Of a stretch of DNA of 64,000 bases, positions 35,489-46,504 are shown piece by piece (position 1 is the stretch's first letter; each line of letters starts with the position of its first letter). The DNA is taken from assembly GCA_021521415.1 (NCBI GenBank), contig JAIQDT010001097.1, positions 496,001 to 560,000 of the forward strand, read 5' to 3'. The notes beneath the pieces were generated by a model that made no database searches, was not told the origin of the DNA, and saw only the letters and a list, made by a program, of their open reading frames with translations. The position numbers were made by a program, and so were the translations under genes. Origin of the DNA: Bidens hawaiensis. Lineage: Eukaryota > Streptophyta > Magnoliopsida > Asterales > Asteraceae.

Positions 35489-37435
35489 GTAACTCACAGT
35501 GGTTATTGCTCCTAGCAAATGATGGTCAAGAAGGGTCTTCATTGTTGGTATGAATTACTACAAAGTAACTTGGTTTCAGTATTTCTTTTGAGTAATGTTT
35601 CTATGCTTTCCATGATCATATTAGAAACAATACATTCTCTTCACTCTTATGCTTTTTGTTGGACGGTTTGTGTAGCGTTTTATGAGTGTGTTTAGTACTG
35701 TTTTGAGAAACATGGCAAGCAATCTATGTTAGTAAGTATCTCAGTTGTGGTTGAATTTGTTGGATTTATATCACCATGATGAATTGAGGGTTTGACAGGA
35801 AACCATGAGTAGTTTTTTATGTGTGTCAGATTGCAACAAAAAAAAATTGTTTTCATGAAGTTTTGTATAATTGGTATATTTTAGAATATAATACCAAAAT
35901 GTTGGTAAGGCAGTATTTTAGTAAGTCGATTTTGGAGATTATAAACATGATAATACATTTTTTGGATGTTATCATGTTTCTTCTCATTTGTAGTTGAGCT
36001 TCTAGTTTTATTAATTAAAAACGTGTTAAGAGAGAATTTCAGAATTTGCTTCATTAGAACCTGGTTTTAGAGCCAGGATATTTGTCATTACACATATTAA
36101 CAATAGTATTTGAATACATGGAGGTTTGTACTAACAAACACAAAAGATATATAAAACATTCCAAAATACTCAGACAAAGGTCACAAGATGGATGGCCGAT
36201 TGATCATGATCCAACTGTTAAAAGAGTCCTGCCTAGCACAAAAATTCAGGTTTCATAGTTGGTTGATTATCAATCTTTTGATGCTTGTGGATCTTACGTT
36301 CCGTTAATGTCTAATTCAAATTATACCTGCTGAAATTCGTTGTCGTTCTGTTCCATCAACATCTACTCCATAAGTTGTGTGCTCTATTTTACAAGCATAA
36401 TGAAGGTTGAAAGGATCAAAACCATGTTTTAGTACTTTTGAAATTTGTCAAATTAATAACCCCAAATAAGAAAAAAAAAGTGTTACAAGTTACTCACTAT
36501 CAGTGTGTATATTGTGAGACATGAGTTCATTTCAACTTATTTAAAATACATCGCATTCCAAACTCGCCAACTCTAACATGGAAAGTTGGAAACCAAAATC
36601 TGACTATTGGTTTGTGGATGGTGTTATATTATAATCATGTTAAGATGGAATAGGTTAAATTGGTTAGGATGTTACCACTCACCAGAAAGTGGAAACAGGT
36701 TTAATGTAAACATGACCATTGATTTTATTACGTATTTACCCTATATACTCTATTTTTATAACTATATTGAAAATCACTCTTTTTCTTCTTATTTTCAATT
36801 TATATATTTTTTTTTAGATTTTCAATACCTTTTCTTTTTTCTCCACTCCACTCGTAACACTTAAAAAATATAAAAGAAAATTATTTTTAATTAAATAATA
36901 TTTTTCTATACATTTTCAATACATTTTCTTTTTTCTCAATTCATAACCACTTAAAAACATTTTCTAAAAATGATATAGCGTGAGCTAGTATCTCACCAAA
37001 TTTACTAATAAACAATAATTTAGTATCTTACCAATTCACTAATAAACAATAATTTTTCTCATCTACTCACAATCATTCCATATAATATGGATAACTCACT
37101 CACAAAATTTAGAGTACCTGTGTTGAATGCTCTTACACAAAAATCCATGCTAAATTGATTGTAACCTGAACTTTTTAACTTCAGTTGTAACACGGTTATT
37201 TTTTTTTGTCAAGCTGGTTTAACTTCAAAAGTTACGTTTTTTTATCAGGTTATGTGTCTAGTTTTAGTCCTTGTTTGAATCAGTATATTTTGCTTAATTT
37301 TAACTTTTTAAACTTGTTATTTCTTACCAATGTAACTTTTTATTGTTACCCATGGCGTTTTTCTAAATGCCGAAACTATCACATGAGTTGTAATAACAAT
37401 TGTGACATGTGTCTTTCCGGTTTATAGTCATCTAA
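35489..37435. other. 3' exon and flank of locus 8
   Basis: Collinear with 10744-12420. No gene is seen; the short open frames at 36607 and 37206 have no domain. Confidence 0.45.
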
Positions 37436-38037
37436 GATGTTTGTTTTTCTGAAAAATGTCTTCGTAGCCTCTTTTGTCTACGCCGCGCAGACATTGCCAT
37501 CTGCAGACTGTTTGTTTTCTCGAAAATGTTTCATTAAAAACACGTTTGCGCAAGCTCTTCTTGGTGCAAACTTGGCCCATCAACTTCTGACATATTCTAA
37601 GGTCTACAGAGGGTTATAACACTACACCATACCAACACATAATGTCCACCACCACTACCACCATCCACCATTCGCCACCACCACCATCCACCACCCACCC
37701 ATCGTCCCCACCACCACCCCCCGTCTGCCACCATCATCGTCCACCCCCCCCCACCCCACCGTCTGCCACCACCACCCTCGTTCGCCACCATCATTGTCCA
37801 CCCCCACCCACCGTCCGCCATCACCATTGTCCACTAACCACCACCACTGTTCGCCACCACCCACTACCACAGTTCGTACACCATCAATAGTTTATTTTAG
37901 CAATCTACAGACGTTAAAAAACAAACAATCTTCTTCTTGCAGACTGCAGAGGTTTGGTCCACCTCTTCTTCTACAGATGTCTGCAGATATGGTTCGCGGA
38001 TTGCAGACATTTTACCTCTTAAATAACAAACAACACC
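37436..38037. mobile_element. MITE-like element with CCACC minisatellite
   Basis: The left end GATGTTTGTTTTTCTG and right end TTAAATAACAAACAACACC are approximate inverted repeats flanked by TAA on both sides. Unit A has the uninterrupted word ATCTAAATCTA (about 12412). Inside, 37640-37880 is a CCACCATCC-type repeat that produces spurious Pro/His-rich frames. Internal words with CAGACATT and CTGCAGA occur near both ends. Confidence 0.6.
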
Positions 38038-38141
38038 TAAATCTATATTTATACTCTCTAATAAAATGCTATATGTTTTGTCACTTATTACTCTCATTTT
38101 AAACTTTACATTTTTAATACTAAATTTATACAAATATAATA

Positions 38142-38399
38142 CTCTCTCTCGTCCCATTAAAAGTGTTTTGGTTTGAAAAGCACAAAATTCAAGGTAGATT
38201 GAATTATTACTTTTTTTTTACAAAATGACAATAATGTCCTTGAAAATTTGGTACATTAATATTGTTTATTAATGTTAGTTGTGTGTGTTTATAGGTAAAC
38301 TTGGAAATTGACTAATAAATTTTTAAAGCGACATTCGTAATGAGACAAACAAAATTGGAAATATGGATACTTTTAAATGTTTAATGAGACAGAAGGAGT
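38142..38399. mobile_element. Stowaway-type (Tc1/mariner) MITE
   Basis: A 258-bp element starting CTCTCTCTCGTCCCATTAAA and ending TTTAATGAGACAGAAGGAG between TA dinucleotides, the standard Stowaway layout (CTCCCTCCGTCCC consensus). Confidence 0.75.
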
Positions 38400-38901
38400 A
38401 ACAATTATTGTCATTCCTATAATTTATGCCGGAAAAAAATTACTAATTTATTTAATATTTAATTGACCGTATGTTAAAAACAAACAAGACACATCAGAAA
38501 GAGAAATTCCAATAGAAACTCAAGTTCGATCATATTTATATTACTATTGATATTATGACAATTAAGGGTTTGATAGAAGCTTTATGCGAGGTTGTCAGTT
38601 TGAATCTCAAGCTCATACGGGTTTCCATCCCACCGTATGTTACGTCAAAGAGTTATACTCTTGTGATAAGTGGTAGTCAGTGTTATGATTTCCTGGGGAA
38701 ATGCCCAAGCCAAACCAAACTCTGAAGCCCAGTGTGAAACCGATTAAGATAACATAGTCGAGTCAGGGTGGGGCAACGAGAATTTATACTAACAAGTTAC
38801 GTTTAAAAGAAAAATAAAATAAGAAGAGAAATAAATAACCTGATATTTCCCCCCAAATCAATTACAATTACCTAAGAACCCTAGTATGTTAATTGGCGAA
38901 A

Positions 38902-40056
38902 ATGGAGCATCATCAACCAAATAGAATCAGTACATTGCAGCAATTCTCTGAAGCTCAATCTGTTCCGACGGAGATTGCTGTTGAAATTCTCCTAAAGCTT
39001 CCGGTTGAGTCGCTGTTACGGTGTAAGTCTGTTTGCAAGTCATGGTACTCTTTGATTTCTGATCCTCAGTTTGTTAAGTCTCATCTTGCTATCTCAACTA
39101 GAAGCAATAGTCAGTATGCTCATCATAGACTAATTTTTAGTACTGAAAGAAGAACACGGATTGAATCTTGTCATCTTCATCATGTGCTGTATGATAATAA
39201 TTCCATTAATAATGCTTTAGACCTTGATTATCCATTCAAACACCTGAGTAAGCTTGTTTCGGTTGTCGGTTCTTGCAATGGATTGGTATGCATAGCCGTT
39301 TACCGATCTGCTCTCTTTATTTGGAACCCTAGTACTAGAAAATCCCACAGATTACCACCCAGTGATTATGAAAAACATATTGGTTTGTTTGCGTTGCATG
39401 GTTTCGGGTACCAACAGTCTACTGGTGATTACAAAGTTGTTGAAATATTTCCTAAACTTAAAAGTAGAGAAACCTTGGTCAGGATATACTCGTCAAAAGA
39501 TGGAAACTGGAAGGAAATGGGTGTTTATCCTCGTGTTTTTTCGTTCTTTGATTTTGGTAAGTTCTCTAATGGGGCTCTTCATTGGATTGCTGCTAATGAT
39601 TTAGGGGGGCGCATTATAGTTGCATTGGATTTGGAAAAGGAGACTTATGGGGAAGTTTTGCAGCCTGATTATGATGCGGGTTATAAGCATTTCATACTCG
39701 GTTCTTTGAGAGAATGATTGTGTGCGCTTTGTGATTATCCTGGAAGTCGTTCGGATTTGTGGGTAATGAAGGTTTATGGAGTGAAAGATTCGTGGACTAA
39801 ATTGGTTTCCATCCCCTATTTGACTGATCCTGGGGGGGATTGATTTTTAATGCCTTTGTGTGTTTCAGATGATGGAAAAATTTTGTTGCAATTTGGGCAT
39901 GTAGGTCAGTCGAAATTGGTTGTCTATGATTCTAAGAACGGTTCTTTTTCAGAAAATCGAAACTTTAATATATGTCACCATGCTTCTACCTTTGTTGAGA
40001 GTTTGGTTTCACCTATGCCTACAGGGCAGGCTGCAGCAGGTCTCGGAGGTTGGTGA
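38902..40056 (+). pseudogene. F-box/FBA gene with two in-frame TGA codons (locus 9)
   Basis: The ATG at 38902 (MEHHQPNRISTLQ) opens a full-length frame: F-box LLKLPVESLLRCKSVCKSW, CNGLVC, WNPSTRKSHRLPP, RIYSSKDGNWKE, FSNGALHWIA, LGSLRE. At 39715 the conserved Trp codon of LREWLC is TGA. A second TGA at 39841 replaces the Arg usually found after the TDPGxD word. The frame is otherwise continuous to TGA 40056 and keeps the FVESLVSPMP tail. There are no indels, so both lesions are point changes. A 271-residue product would lack the last third. It could be a recent pseudogene or an allele that varies in the population. Confidence 0.85.
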
Positions 40057-40540
40057 TTTTCGTTCTTTTAACTTTCTTTCACTTTCATGTCAATTGTAAC
40101 AAACCGCATGTTGTCTACTTCTTTTTACCCTTTGAAGAAGCCTTGTTTACTATTGGAAGTTTGCATACAAGTTATGTGTTGTGAGTCTTGTCACTTGTGA
40201 CTTGCAATGTTAACATATTAGTTGGCCACTATTGTAGCAAAATTTATTAATGAAAATTTATTGGTTGATGTTATTTGGACGCATAATTCAAGGGAAGTCC
40301 AATACTTTATTTTTATTTTTATTTTTTTTATAATGATTACATTGAACAAATATGTAACTTTACTTTCAAAATTTCCATAGGAAGGCAGAACGGAGAGAGT
40401 CATGTATATTTGTAACTAGTTTATATAGTATTATGCCTTAGGTGTGGCTTGATTTGCATGGAACATACGGATTATCAGCGCTATAACAATTATTTAAAGA
40501 AAAAGTAACTATATTGGTGGTTTCTCTCTATTATTGCAGA
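40053..40540 (+). other. Predicted 3'-UTR intron of F-box locus 9
   Basis: The donor here is TTG|GTGATT, a weaker variant overlapping the stop TGA (40054-40056). The acceptor TTATTGCAG ends at 40540. Confidence 0.45.
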
Positions 40541-41724
40541 TAACGGACAGCGTTGTATTGCTCCTAGCTAATGATGGTCAAGAAGGGTGGGTCTACTCTT
40601 CACTGTTGCTATAAATTACTACAAAGTAACTTTGTGCCTGCATTTCTTTTGAGTAACAAATTTAGCTGCATGTTTTTAGCTTTCAGTACTCTCTCTTCGC
40701 CTTTATGCTTATTTTGTAACATTTTATGAGTATGTTTAGTACTGTTTTCAGAAGCATGCATGCAATCTATATTATTAAGCATCTCAGATTCTCAGTTATG
40801 GTTAAATTTGTTGGTTTAAATGTCACCGTTATGAATGGGGATTTGACAAACGGTGAAGTAGTCATGCCAAATTGATTATAACCCAAACTTAATTCAACTT
40901 TAGCCCTCAACTGTTTATTATTATTTTTTTATCATGTTATGACTTATGAATTATTGTGTCTACTTTTAGTCCTGGTTTCTCTCACATCAATTCTCTTAGT
41001 TTTAACTCTTTAAAGTTCTCTCTTACCGATATAACTTTCTATTGTTACCCATTGTGTTTTGCTGAAAGGTTTTTTTTTATTGTTTTCTCGTATACGTGTT
41101 TAAATTCATCTTTTTAATACACCAAGTAAAATTTCATGTGCCACTTTTAAATCTCCCGTGTCACGTAATTTAAAAGAAAAGTATATTTTTTATTTGTGGG
41201 GCCTCCGGCACGTCATATATAATTTCTTGCGTCATGCATGGATCGATTGCGTCAAGATGAATCTGCCACGTCAAAATGATCGAATCTGCTTTGCCATTTT
41301 GAATCAATTGCACGTAAGTATTCCATATGCAGTACCGGATTGAAATATATTGCGCCAGTTTGAAATCTACCGTGCCAAAAGACACTTGTTGTCACACTTA
41401 TGTTGTTTTGGTTCTATTTCCATAATTTTATGAGTTCTCTTTTAAAAATCCCTAGTTAAACATATAAAAACAAAAGGGTAAGTTCGTAACTTTCTTGTTC
41501 ACAAACATCCACAATCATGGGAAAAACGAAAGTTAAGGCTTAGAATAAGGGACAGCAAACATAAACAAACAACGTAAGACCAAATCATCTCCCTCTTTTC
41601 TTTTGTTTTCCTCATGTTTTATTATTAACTTCAATATTCATATCACCTTAATTTCTTCATTAGGATAATTATAACATCAACCCACCAAAAAAACAATGCT
41701 TCATTATCTGCATTTGCATGAATA
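40541..41724. other. Right edge of the F-box array
   Basis: Similarity to the array 3' flanks continues to about 41060 (for example TGATTATAACCCAAACTT, also near 12220). From 41080 to 41400 there are loosely repeated GTGTCACGTAATTT / GCGTCA words without clear structure. No gene is seen. Confidence 0.4.
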
Positions 41725-41932
41725 ATGGCTGCTCCACCACCCGGTGATCGCTCGCCAAAAGGTGCGAAAAAAATAACCCGCCGGGGTGATGACGAGTCAA
41801 ACTGGCAGGTATCGTGATTGGGAGGAAATAGTAAATCCATGATGTTAAAAAACCAGCCGACAGATTTTGATCACCAACGTTGGTTGTTCGAAAGCAAAGG
41901 CAAGTATGGTATTGGAAATGCATGTTGGCAGG

Positions 41933-41971
<39 letters not shown>

Positions 41972-42070
41972 TAATAAGAAAGGAACAAACTTGGCTGAAT
42001 TCATGGATAAACCGTGGAAGCCTTTGACCCGCAAGACTTCGGTTCCAGCCAGCGTCCTTAGCCCATATAG
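41725..42070 (+). pseudogene. CSLD exon 1 (damaged)
   Basis: Encodes a short Pro-rich start (MAAPPPGDRSPKG), then an in-frame TGA at 41815, the CSLD hallmark DFDHQRWLFESKGKYG, an AAT repeat (poly-Asn), and in a shifted frame DKPWKPLTRKTSVPASVLSP followed by YR at the splice junction. The donor ATAG|GTGCAC follows 42070. Its length of 346 nt leaves remainder 1, where the phase of the next exon requires remainder 2, confirming a frame slip near the AAT repeat. Confidence 0.7.
41935..41972 (+). repeat. AAT microsatellite in CSLD exon 1
   Basis: About twelve AAT units read as Asn in the upstream frame. The change of frame in exon 1 falls at its downstream edge (AATATAATAAG), consistent with slippage. 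Confidence 0.85.
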
Positions 42071-42442
42071 GTGCACTCTCGATACCTCCGGCTTCGGTAC
42101 TCGGTCGGTCCATATGGGTTTTGATCAAAACTCATAAAAGTTTAACGATCAAGTACGATTTTTTTTGTTGAAACATATAGTTAGTATGTTAACTGTAGGG
42201 ACGATGACCAAAATGTTCATTTGACTAGTCAAAAAGAAAGAGAATAATCATTTGACCAACCTCTTTCCAAAATGCTCATGCTAAAATCTAAATCATGTGG
42301 ACCCACCGACTTTTAATCCTTAACTCGGGGATTTTCAGCCAACTAGATTCTCCCACTTGTCCTATAACCAACGAGATTATTCTGGCTGACAAGATTGTTT
42401 TGGGATCTGACGAGATTATTTTGGCATCACGTTGAGTTAATG

Positions 42443-42834
42443 CAGGGCCGGCCTTGGGGGGTGGCGGGGTGGTCGACGGCCACAGGCCTGATACCCTTTT
42501 AGGCCCGAAATTTTCTTTATTAAATAAAACTATATGTATATTTATTAAATACAATATGTATATTTAATGTTTAAACATAATTAATTAATTGCTAGCTTGG
42601 TCTAGTGACAAAGAGTATTACTCCCAACCAAAAGGTTATGAGTTCTAGTTTCATTTGAGACATTTTTAATCTTATTTTTTATACAAAAGTTTTTTACACA
42701 ACCCAAATTATAAACAAGTAAACCCATATAAAAATTAAATTGTTTAAACCCAACAAAATACTTTTTTTACTTAAGACCCAAAAAGGTTTTCGCCTTCAGC
42801 CAAAACTTTTTTTAATTTCTTAGAGTCGGCCCTA
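42443..42834. mobile_element. hAT-type MITE in CSLD intron 1
   Basis: It begins CAGGGCCGGCCTTGG and ends GAGTCGGCCCTA, with a perfect 8-bp duplication AGTTAATG at 42435-42442 and 42835-42842. An embedded stretch at about 42592-42660 has tRNA-like A- and B-box words (TAGCTTGGTCTAGTG and GGTTATGAGTTCTAG), which suggests a captured or nested SINE. Confidence 0.8.
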
Positions 42835-43055
42835 AGTTAATGATTTTAAAAAGTCAACAGGTCAACGGGTTTTAACATAAACATTTTGAGAATAGATTGT
42901 CTCAATAGGATAAAAATATGAAACAGTAAACATTTTTGAAACTAATAAAACTATATGTTACAATATTATTTTATTGTTAGTTAAAACAGTTATGGAAGTT
43001 ATTATTTAGTTCGCCATCTCCATGCTGATCTTGATATATAATCTTGGATGAACAG

Positions 43056-43485
43056 GGTACTGGTGGCAATCAGATTAGTAATACAGTTCTTCTTTCTATC
43101 ATGGAGATTACAAAACTCGAATTTGGACGCAATGTGGCTATGGGCAATATCAATCTCATGCGAGATTTGGTTCGCCATCTCATGGTTGCTAGATCAACTA
43201 CCCAAGCTAAACCCCATAAACCGTGCAACTGATTTGGCTGTTCTAAAGGATAAGTTCGAGAGCAAGTCTTCGACTAACCCAACCGGTCGGTCTGATCTCC
43301 CTGGAGTAGATGTGTTCATCTCCACAGCTGACCCTGATAAGGAACCGCCTTTAGTTACTGCCAACACCATTTTGTCTATTCTCGAGGTTGAATATCCTAT
43401 CGAGAAGGTCTCCATCTACATCTCAGACGACGGTGGTGCCATTTTGAACTTTGAGGCAATGGCTGAGGCCGTCAGTTTTGGTAAT
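43056..43485 (+). pseudogene. CSLD exon 2
   Basis: Begins after AACAG and encodes the first two membrane segments and the start of the catalytic domain: [52 protein letters not shown] and [18 protein letters not shown]. Ends at AAT|GTATGT. Confidence 0.85.
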
Positions 43486-43774
43486 GTATGTGACATATAA
43501 TCGTTTAATCATATAGAAAATGAGTCAAACGCATACGACCAGCTTTGACCCATTATCCAACTTGCCCATCTTATACGAGCTCGAGACTTGAAGCTATAAA
43601 TAAGTTTGTTTAATAAATGAGCCGAGCTCGAGCAGGCTTTGGGCCTATTATTTGTATAGTTTTTAATGAATATAATAATTATATAGTGACAAAATTTACT
43701 AAATAGCATATATATGTTATATATAAAATTATAATTAAAAATATCTTAAAATGATTAAAAATACATATATTTGA

Positions 43775-44175
43775 CTAAATTGACTTGGGATGAGAGGATT
43801 AAGCATGATTTGATAGACATAAACCTCTCCGAGGACATGGTTGAGGATAGGAATTCTTGGAGAAGTAGAATTAAAGTTAAGGATTTTTAGGGAGAAAGGA
43901 ATACCTTAGGGCGTCTATTTACCTTATTTTAGTCACACACCATAATAATATTTTCTCTACATAAATATTATTATTATTATTACTGTCGAACTCTGATTTC
44001 CTCTGTATTGTTTCATACACATGTACTTTAGAGCTGAGGGTCTCTCTGGAAGCCACCTTTTTATCCATGTGGATAGAGGTACGGTGTGCCTACATCCCAC
44101 CCTCCTCAGACCCTACTTATAGTTATGCTATTGGTGGGACTTCACTGGGTATGATTGATTGATTGATTGATTGAT
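43775..44175 (+). mobile_element. RTE-type LINE 3' end in CSLD intron 2
   Basis: It starts with a reading-frame piece TWDERIKHD...SEDMVEDRNSW typical of the RTE reverse transcriptase end, then a stop. A 3' UTR follows with GTACGGTGTGCCTACATCC, CTCCTCAGACC and a GATT tail near 44150-44175. Confidence 0.65.
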
Positions 44176-44258
44176 ATATATTTGACTAATAAATGATAAA
44201 CTAGATGAGCTCGAGGTTGAAAAAACTATTCACGGGTCAAACTTTAGCTTTAGAAATA

Positions 44259-44774
44259 AGGGGTGACAAATGTGACCCATTGGGTTGAATGAGTTGTAAT
44301 AAAATGTATATAATGGGTCAACCTAAAAAAAATGATTGGAACGGGTCAAAAAGGGTTGACATTTCTCATTTTTTTTAATGAAACGAGAAAAACGTAGGAA
44401 ACTTTTTAGTTTTTTTATTTTTTTAGTTTTTTATTTATATTTCGGGTCATGATTTTTTAATAATTTTTTGAATTTTTTAATGAGTAGTTTTTTAAATGGG
44501 TCAAAATGGGTTGAGTTCAAAAACCCCTCATTAAAAAATTCAAAAAAAAAATAATTAAAAAATCATAAATCGAAATATAAATCAAAAACTAAATAAGTAA
44601 AAGTACTAAAATGTTTCCTCCGTTTTTCTCGTTCCATAAATAAAAAAAAACTCGAGAAATGTCAACCCATTCTGATCCGTTTCAATCATTTTCTTTTTTT
44701 AGGTTGACCCATTTGACTCATTATATACATTTTATTACAACCCATTCAACCCAATGGGTCACATTTGCCACCCC
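44259..44774. mobile_element. Long palindromic (fold-back) MITE, copy 2
   Basis: It starts AGGGGTGACAAATGTGACCC and ends GGGTCACATTTGCCACCCC. The two halves are near-perfect reverse complements over about 250 bp. The perfect 8-bp duplication TAGAAATA (44251-44258 and 44775-44782) points to hAT. It is inserted in the middle of an older GAGC-rich MITE remnant within CSLD intron 2. Confidence 0.85.
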
Positions 44775-44887
44775 TAGAAATAGAGCTTGAGTCTAGTTTA
44801 GCTCGGGGTTGGCTTAGCTCGTTTACACCTCCTAGCGCTTGCCAACTTTTGACCCACCCGTTCAACTAACCAGTACTAAAACTGCAG

Positions 44888-45272
44888 CTTTGGGTACCCT
44901 TTTGCCGAAAACACAACATTGAACCGAGAAACCCAGAGCGTTATTTCACACAGAAAACAGACCCAACTAAGAACAAGAAACGGGCCGATTTCGTCAAGGA
45001 CCACCGTTGGATTAAAAGAGAGTATGATGAGTTCAAGGTCAGGATCAATGGTCTTCCAGATGTCATAAGAAAACGCTGCGAAAGGTATGATCACAGGGAA
45101 GAATTGAAAGACAGAAACTTATCTAGACAAAAGAGTGATGGTACAGGTTCGGGTGAGACCGGTCAGAACCCAAAGGCAACTTGGATGGCAGACGGTACAC
45201 ATTGGCCCGGTACGTGGTTGAACCCTATATATAGCTGATCACAAAAAGGGTGATCATGCCGGAATCATACAG
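44888..45272 (+). pseudogene. CSLD exon 3 (frameshifted)
   Basis: Starts after ACTGCAG and encodes [35 protein letters not shown] and [17 protein letters not shown]. It slips one frame before GDHAGIIQ, with a TGA at 45236. Ends ATACAG|GTAAAC. Confidence 0.8.
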
Positions 45273-45368
45273 GTAAACTGCTTTTGAATTCATAGCAGAA
45301 GTGTCATATTACAAAAAGACTTGCAGCCTGTTTGAAACTAAATATTGAATTTAAATTTTTATACATAG

Positions 45369-45744
45369 TTAATGAGCAAGGTACCAGAAGCTGAGCCGGT
45401 AATGGGAAAAGAAGACGAAGGAAAACTAGATTTCACAGGTATAGATGTTCGACTTCCAATGTTCGTCTATGTGTCACGTGAAAAACGTCCCGGTTATGAC
45501 CATGAGAAGAAGGCTGGAGCCATGAACTCATTGGTTAGAGCATCAGCTATACTCTCTAATGGACCCTTTATTCTAAACTTGGATTGTGACCATTATATAT
45601 ACAACTCCATGGCTATAAGAGAAGGCATGTGCTTCATGATGGACCGCGGTGGTGATCGTATTTGTTTCATACAGTTTCCACAAAGATTCGAAGGCATCGA
45701 TCCTTCTGATCGATATGCTAATCACAACACCGTCTTTTTCGATG
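45369..45744 (+). pseudogene. CSLD exon 4
   Basis: Encodes [17 protein letters not shown], the nucleotide-sugar site [11 protein letters not shown] and [19 protein letters not shown]. Ends GATG|GTATGT, phase 1. No lesion is seen. Confidence 0.85.
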
Positions 45745-45814
45745 GTATGTTTTTTATAGAAACTTTAGCTTAAATATGACAAATATAATTAAATCAACTT
45801 TTTATATGAAACAG

Positions 45815-46238
45815 GGAATATGAGAGCGTTAGACGGTCTACAAGGTCCGGTCTACGTAGGAACCGGGACCATGTTCAGACGTTACGCACTCTACGGTTTT
45901 AGTCCACCGCGAGCTACTGAGTATAGTGGAATTGTGGGGCGGAAAAAGAAACCGGCCGCCACACTCTCGCCAAGTGTCTCATTGCAAGTGGTGCGTCAAC
46001 AAGATGCTGACATTGAAATTGCGGTCCCAATCGAAGACCACCCGGATTTAAACCTCCCGAAAAAATTTGGGAATTCAGCCATGTTTGTTGACTCTATAGC
46101 AGTTGCTGAGTATCAAGGACGGCCACTGGCTGACCATGTGTCAGTCAAGAATGGCCGTCCTGCTGGGGCACTCCTTGCCCCACGGCCCCCACTGGATGCA
46201 CCCACTGTAGCCGAGGCTATTGGTGTTATTTCTTGTTG
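45815..46238 (+). pseudogene. CSLD exon 5
   Basis: Starts after AACAG and encodes [20 protein letters not shown], the variable region after PPRATEY, and AEAIGVISC. Ends TGTTG|GTAACT, phase 2. No lesion is seen. Confidence 0.85.
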
Positions 46239-46504
46239 GTAACTGTTCTATCGCGAAATAGTCAAATTTCAGTTTGGGGTAACCAACTTATTTTACCTGG
46301 TCGAAAAAACCGAAATAATCGAACCCAAACAAAAACCAATGGTTTGGCTATATAATTTAGTGAAAGCTGTTTTTCTGTTTGGTTTCTGTTTTGAATGCAA
46401 CTAAAACCTAACAAAACCGAATTTATGGATTTTCATTTTTTTTTTTGGATAGTAAGTAATGTATAAGAAATTAGTATATACTATATAGTATAATCCAAAG
46501 TGTT

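Larger units (their letters stand above)
30820..37435. repeat. Segmental duplication unit C
   Basis: Collinear with the distal half of units A and B: spacer with GGTCCC repeats, truncated hAT MITE, F-box locus 8, and a 3' flank matching 10680-12420. Unlike A it contains Helitron copy 3 in the gene leader. Confidence 0.75.

Noticed and set aside
37642..37890. Pro/His/Thr-rich open frames on both strands
   Set aside because: They are produced by the CCACC/GGTGG repeat inside a MITE-like element and have no start context or domain.
1101..40056. Self-incompatibility (S-locus F-box) cluster
   Set aside because: Tandem F-box genes resemble such loci, but no S-RNase or other partner gene is present in the window, and FBA-type arrays are common in plants for other reasons.
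41669..42128. Minus-strand frames with poly-Leu or poly-Tyr runs
   Set aside because: Antisense shadows of the AAT microsatellite in CSLD exon 1.
43800..44175. Possible structured ncRNA in CSLD intron 2
   Set aside because: The sequence is better explained as the 3' end of an RTE LINE, with its reverse transcriptase end and a GATT tail.
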